Positions 60,546 through 64,000 of a stretch of DNA of 64,000 nt are shown here, piece by piece. The notes under the pieces are model-generated. The model saw nothing but the letters and a program-made list of their open reading frames with translations. It did no database searches and was not told the origin of the DNA. A program made the position numbers and the translations under genes. The stretch's first letter is position 1. Every line of letters starts with the position of its first letter. The stretch is from the NCBI GenBank assembly GCA_003255745.1, contig QKYL01000183.1:30043-94042 (forward strand). Direction: 5' to 3'. The DNA is from Paracoccus saliphilus. Its GTDB lineage: Bacteria > Pseudomonadota > Alphaproteobacteria > Rhodobacterales > Rhodobacteraceae.

Positions 60546-61400
60546 CTAAACCAATCGGCTATGCTTCTGTTCCGGCCAATGGGCATAGGGCAGCACCGCC
60601 CCTTCGGCCCGGCTTTGGCGGACACGGACCAGATCCACCTCGGCCACAACCCATCCCGGCTGGTCCATCCCGCCTTCGGCGATGATCCCGGTTTCCGGCC
60701 AGAACCCGTCCGGCGGCCCATAAACCGAAGCCCGGCCGCGGTTCTCATCCAGCGCCGGCATCCAGTCGCAGGCGCCAACAGTCGGGGCCTGAACCACGAC
60801 GCACTGGCTTTCCAGCGCGCGCGCCATCGCACCGATGCGGACGCGGTGAAAGCCTGCGACGGTGTCGGTGCAGCTGGGCACCAGAAGCAGCTGGGCTCCG
60901 GCCTCGGCCAGAACCCGGCCCAGCAGCGGAAACTCACTATCGTAACAGATCAGGACGCCGATCCGCCCCAAAGCCGTGTCGAAGATGCGCAGGCCCGGCG
61001 CGCCGGTCACATTCCACTCCTCGCGCTCGAACCGGGTCATGATCTGCTTGTCCTGGTGGCCGATGCGCCCGTCCGGACCGTACAGCACCGCCCGGTTGAC
61101 CGGACGCCCGGTTTCGAAGACCGGCCCCGAGGCGCCAAGGATGTGGCAGCCGTGGTCACGTGCCAGCTGCAGGTGCAGGTCCTCGACATGTGGCCAATGG
61201 CGCGCGACCTCGTGGAGGCTGGCCTCCAGGTCGCCGGCCACCGCAGAACCGCCCAATGATGCCAGTTCCATCGCGCCATATTCAGGAAAGACCAGCAGAT
61301 CGGCGCCCTGGGCGTCCCGGACCCAGCGCGTCAGTTTGGCCGCATAGGCATCGAAATCATCGAACCAGTCGATGGGATAGGCGGCGGCGGCGATCTTCAC
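60546..61400 (-). CDS. Carbon-nitrogen hydrolase (nitrilase superfamily)
   Basis: A 284-residue nitrilase-fold amidohydrolase. The catalytic triad is Glu40 (VFPEYGAME), Lys118 (HQDKQIMTRFE) and Cys152 (LICYDSEFP). A fourth conserved Glu is in FEREEW. The group includes amidases acting on omega-amides or small cyclic amides; the substrate is unknown. The start is a GTG overlapping the acetyltransferase stop by 4 nt (GTGA), so the two are coupled. Confidence 0.85.
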   Translation of the reverse strand: MKIAAAAYPIDWFDDFDAYAAKLTRWVRDAQGADLLVFPEYGAMELASLGGSAVAGDLEASLHEVARHWPHVEDLHLQLARDHGCHILGASGPVFETGRPVNRAVLYGPDGRIGHQDKQIMTRFEREEWNVTGAPGLRIFDTALGRIGVLICYDSEFPLLGRVLAEAGAQLLLVPSCTDTVAGFHRVRIGAMARALESQCVVVQAPTVGACDWMPALDENRGRASVYGPPDGFWPETGIIAEGGMDQPGWVVAEVDLVRVRQSRAEGAVLPYAHWPEQKHSRLV

Positions 61401-61981
61401 AGCTCCCTCATCCAGAATTGCAGGCGTTTTTCGGTTTCCTCCGCCTCGCCCAGATCCTTCCAGGCGAATTGGGCGACCACGTCTGGCAAGGGCTGATAGC
61501 CCCGCTTGCGCCAGAAACCGTCCAAGGGGCGATAGCCTTGCGGCCGCGCGGGGTGATCCTGCGGGCGGATCACGCTGCAGAAGGCCGAATAGCGCAATCC
61601 CAGCCCGCGTGCATGCGCCTCGCGCGCGTCGAAAAAAGCATGCCCAATGCCATGACCGCGATACTGGGGCAGCAGCACCGACTCGGCGCAATAGAAGATC
61701 CGCTGCAGCGGCTCGGGACGATCCGCAAAGGCAGCGGCGAAATCGGCCGCGTGATCAGACATCGGCGCCCCCGTCGCGGCACCGACGATGCGATCGCCGT
61801 CCAGCGCCGCCACGACCACTGCTCCGGGCGACTGGTAGGCCCGCAGATAGTCGCGTTCGTAGTCCGCGTCCCCGTCATAAAGATAGGGAAAATCATGGAA
61901 CACAGAGATGCGCAGGCGCGCGACATCGTCCAGCGCCGCAGCCAGGGCATCGCCGGTCAGGACGCGCGTCGTCACGCTCAT
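61397..61981 (-). CDS. GNAT family N-acetyltransferase
   Basis: A 194-residue acetyltransferase. The acetyl-CoA loop is LLPQYRGHGIGHAFFDAREAHA, preceded by the strand with FYCAESV. The substrate is unknown. It sits between a SnoaL-like gene and a nitrilase-family gene with 4-nt overlaps on both sides, so all three belong to one operon. Pairing of a GNAT enzyme and a nitrilase hints at acylation and deamidation of one metabolite, which is inference. Confidence 0.82.
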   Translation of the reverse strand: MSVTTRVLTGDALAAALDDVARLRISVFHDFPYLYDGDADYERDYLRAYQSPGAVVVAALDGDRIVGAATGAPMSDHAADFAAAFADRPEPLQRIFYCAESVLLPQYRGHGIGHAFFDAREAHARGLGLRYSAFCSVIRPQDHPARPQGYRPLDGFWRKRGYQPLPDVVAQFAWKDLGEAEETEKRLQFWMREL

Positions 61982-62379
61982 GCGTTGACCTGTGCGATCC
62001 AGTCCGCGAGGTTGTAATAGGTCGTCACGCGGGCGACCTTGCCATCGCGGATGGTGAAAAAGGCGCCGGCCGGCAGGCGATAGGTCTGGCCCTTGGCCTC
62101 GGGCAGCCCCTCGTCGGTCTTCAGATAGGTGCCGTTCACCACGAATTCGGCAGCCGCGCGGTCGCCCGCCTCGTTGGCAAAGATCACCATGTCTGTCAGG
62201 TTCTCGCGATAGCTGTCGGTCATGTGCGCGTTGAAGGCTGCGAACAGGTCCTTGCCCTTGCGGATCTTTCCCTCGTTGACATGATGTTCGACCTGGTCAT
62301 GGACCATGTCCAGCATCCGGTCGGTATCCCCGGCATTGAAGGCGTCGTAATAGGCGGCAATCAGGGCTTTGGCGTCCAT
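61978..62379 (-). CDS. SnoaL-like / NTF2-fold protein
   Basis: A 133-residue cone-shaped NTF2-like protein. YYDAFNAGDTDRMLDMVHDQV at the N-terminus, FAAFNAHMTDSYRENLTDMV in the middle and FFTIRDGKVARVTTYYNLADW at the end are the ketosteroid isomerase-like layout. Some members are isomerases or hydrolases, others only bind ligands; the role here is open. First gene of a three-gene overlapping operon, with GGAGAG before the ATG. Confidence 0.8.
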   Translation of the reverse strand: MDAKALIAAYYDAFNAGDTDRMLDMVHDQVEHHVNEGKIRKGKDLFAAFNAHMTDSYRENLTDMVIFANEAGDRAAAEFVVNGTYLKTDEGLPEAKGQTYRLPAGAFFTIRDGKVARVTTYYNLADWIAQVNA

Positions 62380-62529
62380 CGGTCTCTCCTTGGCAGTGGC
62401 ATGTCTCTAGCGCCATTTTGGGCGGACGTCACCTCCGCTCAAGGGTGCAGGCTGCCGATCAGGGGGCGCCATGCCTTGAATTCCGGCTTGAACCTGCTAG
62501 CGCTGATGCAAACTGGATCGGAGAACCCA

Positions 62530-63918
62530 ATGACCGGACAAGATCAGCTGGGCAGGCGCGAGATCACCTGCTTCAAGGCCTATGACGTGCGTGGAGAGCT
62601 GGGCAAGAACCTGGACCCCGACGTGGCCTATCGGATTGGCCGCGCCTTTGCGCAGGCCCGCCAGGCCAAGCGGGTCGTGGTTGGCCGCGACAGCCGCGAA
62701 TCCTCGCCCGAACTGGCCAAGGCGCTGATCGAGGGACTGACCGACGGCGGCGCCGACGTTCTGGACCTGGGCCTGGCCGGCACCGAGGAGGTCTATTTCC
62801 ACACCGGCAACCAGGACACCGATGGCGGGATCGAGGTCACGGCGTCTCACAACCCGATCAACTACAACGGCATGAAGATCGTCGGCCGCGGCTCGGCGCC
62901 CTTGGACCCGGCAACGGAACTGCCGCCGATCGTGGACCTGGCGACCAGCGGCGACTTTGCCCCGGCCAGCAAGGGCAGCGTCACCGATTTCAGCCATGCC
63001 CGCGCGGAATATGCCAGCCGCATGGCGGATTTCGTGGATGTAGCGGCCCTGAAGCCGATGAAGATCGTGGTGAACGCCGGCAACGGCACCGCCGGTCCGA
63101 CCTTCGACGCCATCGCGGCCGAACTGGAGCGTCGCGGCGCACCACTGACCTTTGTGCGGATGCACCACGATGTGGACAGCAGCTTTCCCAATGGCATTCC
63201 CAACCCGCTGCTGGACGAGAACCAGCCCCCCACCGTCGCCCGGATGATCGAGGAGAAGGCTGATCTGGGCGTGGCCTGGGACGGCGATTTCGACCGCTGC
63301 TTCTTTTTCGACGAGAATGGCCGCTTCATCCCCGGCGAATACATCGTGGGCCTTTTGGGCGCCGCTTTCCTTGAAAAGTCACCGGGCGAGAAAATCGTCC
63401 ATGACCCCCGCGTGATCATGAACACCCGCGCCATGATCGGGGAAGCCGGCGGCGAGGCCGTGGTCAGCAAGACCGGCCATGCCTTCATCAAGCGCAAGAT
63501 GCGCGACGTCGGCGCGATCTATGGCGGAGAGATGTCGGCCCACCACTATTTCCGCGATTTCTATTACTGCGACAGCGGCATGATCCCTTGGCTGCTGATG
63601 ATCGAGTTGCTGTCCCGGAAGGGCAAAACCCTTGCCGAACTGCTGGAGGAGCGGATGCGGCTTTATCCGTCGTCGGGCGAGACGAACTATACGATCTCGG
63701 ACCCGGATACGGCCATCGCGCGGCTGATCGAGACCTATGAGCCAAAGGCCGACAGCCGCGACGATCTGGACGGGGTGTCGCTTAATTTTGGCAAGTGGCG
63801 CTTCAACCTGCGCAAGTCGAACACCGAACCGGTGGTGCGCCTGAACGTGGAAGCGGACGGGGACGCGGCTTTGGTGGCTGAAAAGCAAGCCGAACTGGCG
63901 TCCATCCTGAAGGGCTGA
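62530..63918 (+). CDS. Phosphomannomutase / phosphoglucomutase
   Basis: A 462-residue alpha-D-phosphohexomutase of the AlgC/CpsG type. FKAYDVRGELG is the substrate loop, the phosphoserine is Ser106 in VTASHNP, the metal loop is DGDFDRC, and GGEMSAHHYF is the sugar-specificity loop (GEMS type, which accepts both glucose and mannose phosphates). The C-terminal RKSNTEPVVRLNVEA binds phosphate. It should feed polysaccharide or LPS precursors. GGAG lies six bases before the ATG. It has its own divergent promoter region opposite the SnoaL gene. Confidence 0.92.
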   Translation: MTGQDQLGRREITCFKAYDVRGELGKNLDPDVAYRIGRAFAQARQAKRVVVGRDSRESSPELAKALIEGLTDGGADVLDLGLAGTEEVYFHTGNQDTDGGIEVTASHNPINYNGMKIVGRGSAPLDPATELPPIVDLATSGDFAPASKGSVTDFSHARAEYASRMADFVDVAALKPMKIVVNAGNGTAGPTFDAIAAELERRGAPLTFVRMHHDVDSSFPNGIPNPLLDENQPPTVARMIEEKADLGVAWDGDFDRCFFFDENGRFIPGEYIVGLLGAAFLEKSPGEKIVHDPRVIMNTRAMIGEAGGEAVVSKTGHAFIKRKMRDVGAIYGGEMSAHHYFRDFYYCDSGMIPWLLMIELLSRKGKTLAELLEERMRLYPSSGETNYTISDPDTAIARLIETYEPKADSRDDLDGVSLNFGKWRFNLRKSNTEPVVRLNVEADGDAALVAEKQAELASILKG

Positions 63919-64000
63919 TCATCCTGCATCATGATCAGGGGCCGCGCCTCTAGCAGGCCGCTGAAGACATCGCCGAGGGGGAACGGTTTTCTTCGGACGG
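63919..64000 (-). other. Window end; possible 3' tip of a minus-strand gene
   Basis: One minus-strand frame is open from the window edge to a TGA at 63919-63921 that abuts the mutase stop as TGATCA, as at three other convergent gene pairs in this window. About 26 codons are too few to identify a protein, and the frame may be chance. Confidence 0.15.

Overview
The window is a high-GC chromosomal segment from an alphaproteobacterium of the Rhodobacterales, most likely Paracoccus or a close relative. The evidence is the gene set (DUF3035 lipoprotein, serC-serA with a structured leader, MbfA ferritin-transporter fusion, MoxY/MoxX-like two-component pair, DUF1674, DUF3775, DUF2478), the codon use, and a hairpin-plus-GTATTT intergenic element I associate with this family. 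Genus is an inference; no rRNA or tRNA gene was seen. Nearly all of the window is ordinary core chromosome. The only clear accessory patch is an insertion-sequence scar at 33.1-36.9 kb.

Layout. 0-5 kb (minus strand): the 5' part of ftsK, cut by the window edge, with a PLP aminotransferase, an amidase and a small DUF1674/SDHAF4 gene upstream. 5-10.4 kb (plus): rsmB, purH, lspA, a DUF3035 lipoprotein and a cytochrome P450, several coupled by 1-nt overlaps. 10.5-15.7 kb: an active and an inactive M16 peptidase subunit, mutL and a DUF3775 gene. 15.8-19.3 kb (minus): a secreted PQQ-type sugar dehydrogenase and a pair of saccharopine dehydrogenase-like genes. 19.4-23 kb: an exported metallo-beta-lactamase-fold hydrolase and a TVP38 membrane protein, facing a tightly overlapped operon of free methionine sulfoxide reductase, GFA protein, LysE exporter and pseudouridine synthase. 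23.1-27.8 kb (plus): histidine kinase and response regulator, DUF2478, TusA-like protein, MbfA, AEC transporter. 27.9-33.1 kb: gabT divergent from an XRE-cupin regulator, a crotonase, YaiI, dapD and a LOG protein.

33.1-36.9 kb is a decayed nest. A DMT/EamA permease gene is split by an IS3-family element, which is itself split by an IS110-family element. All transposase frames are broken. The divergent MarR-type regulator beside the permease carries two opposite frameshifts in homopolymer runs.

36.9-46.8 kb: rlmN, an IalB-like secreted protein, a Rhizobium-type asparaginase, a TSUP permease, the phosphoserine pathway genes serB / serC-serA, a metallophosphatase, hspQ, and an RsbW-like kinase with a STAS antagonist. 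47.1-51.1 kb is the most interesting functional cluster: circularly permuted ATP-grasp protein, alpha-E protein, transglutaminase-like peptidase and the proteasome-like peptidase Anbu. 51.2-64 kb: malic enzyme, the tRNA hydroxylation rhodanese TrhO, an SLC13 anion transporter, pncA-pncB, a phosphate permease, nudix hydrolase and arfB, a nitrilase/GNAT/SnoaL operon, and a phosphomannomutase/phosphoglucomutase gene.

No CRISPR array, prophage, replication origin or RNA gene other than the candidate serC leader was seen. Nothing in the window is clearly an undescribed system. The Anbu cluster and its regulatory neighbours, the odd P450, and the repeat element that runs into the end of a tusA-like gene are the best leads.
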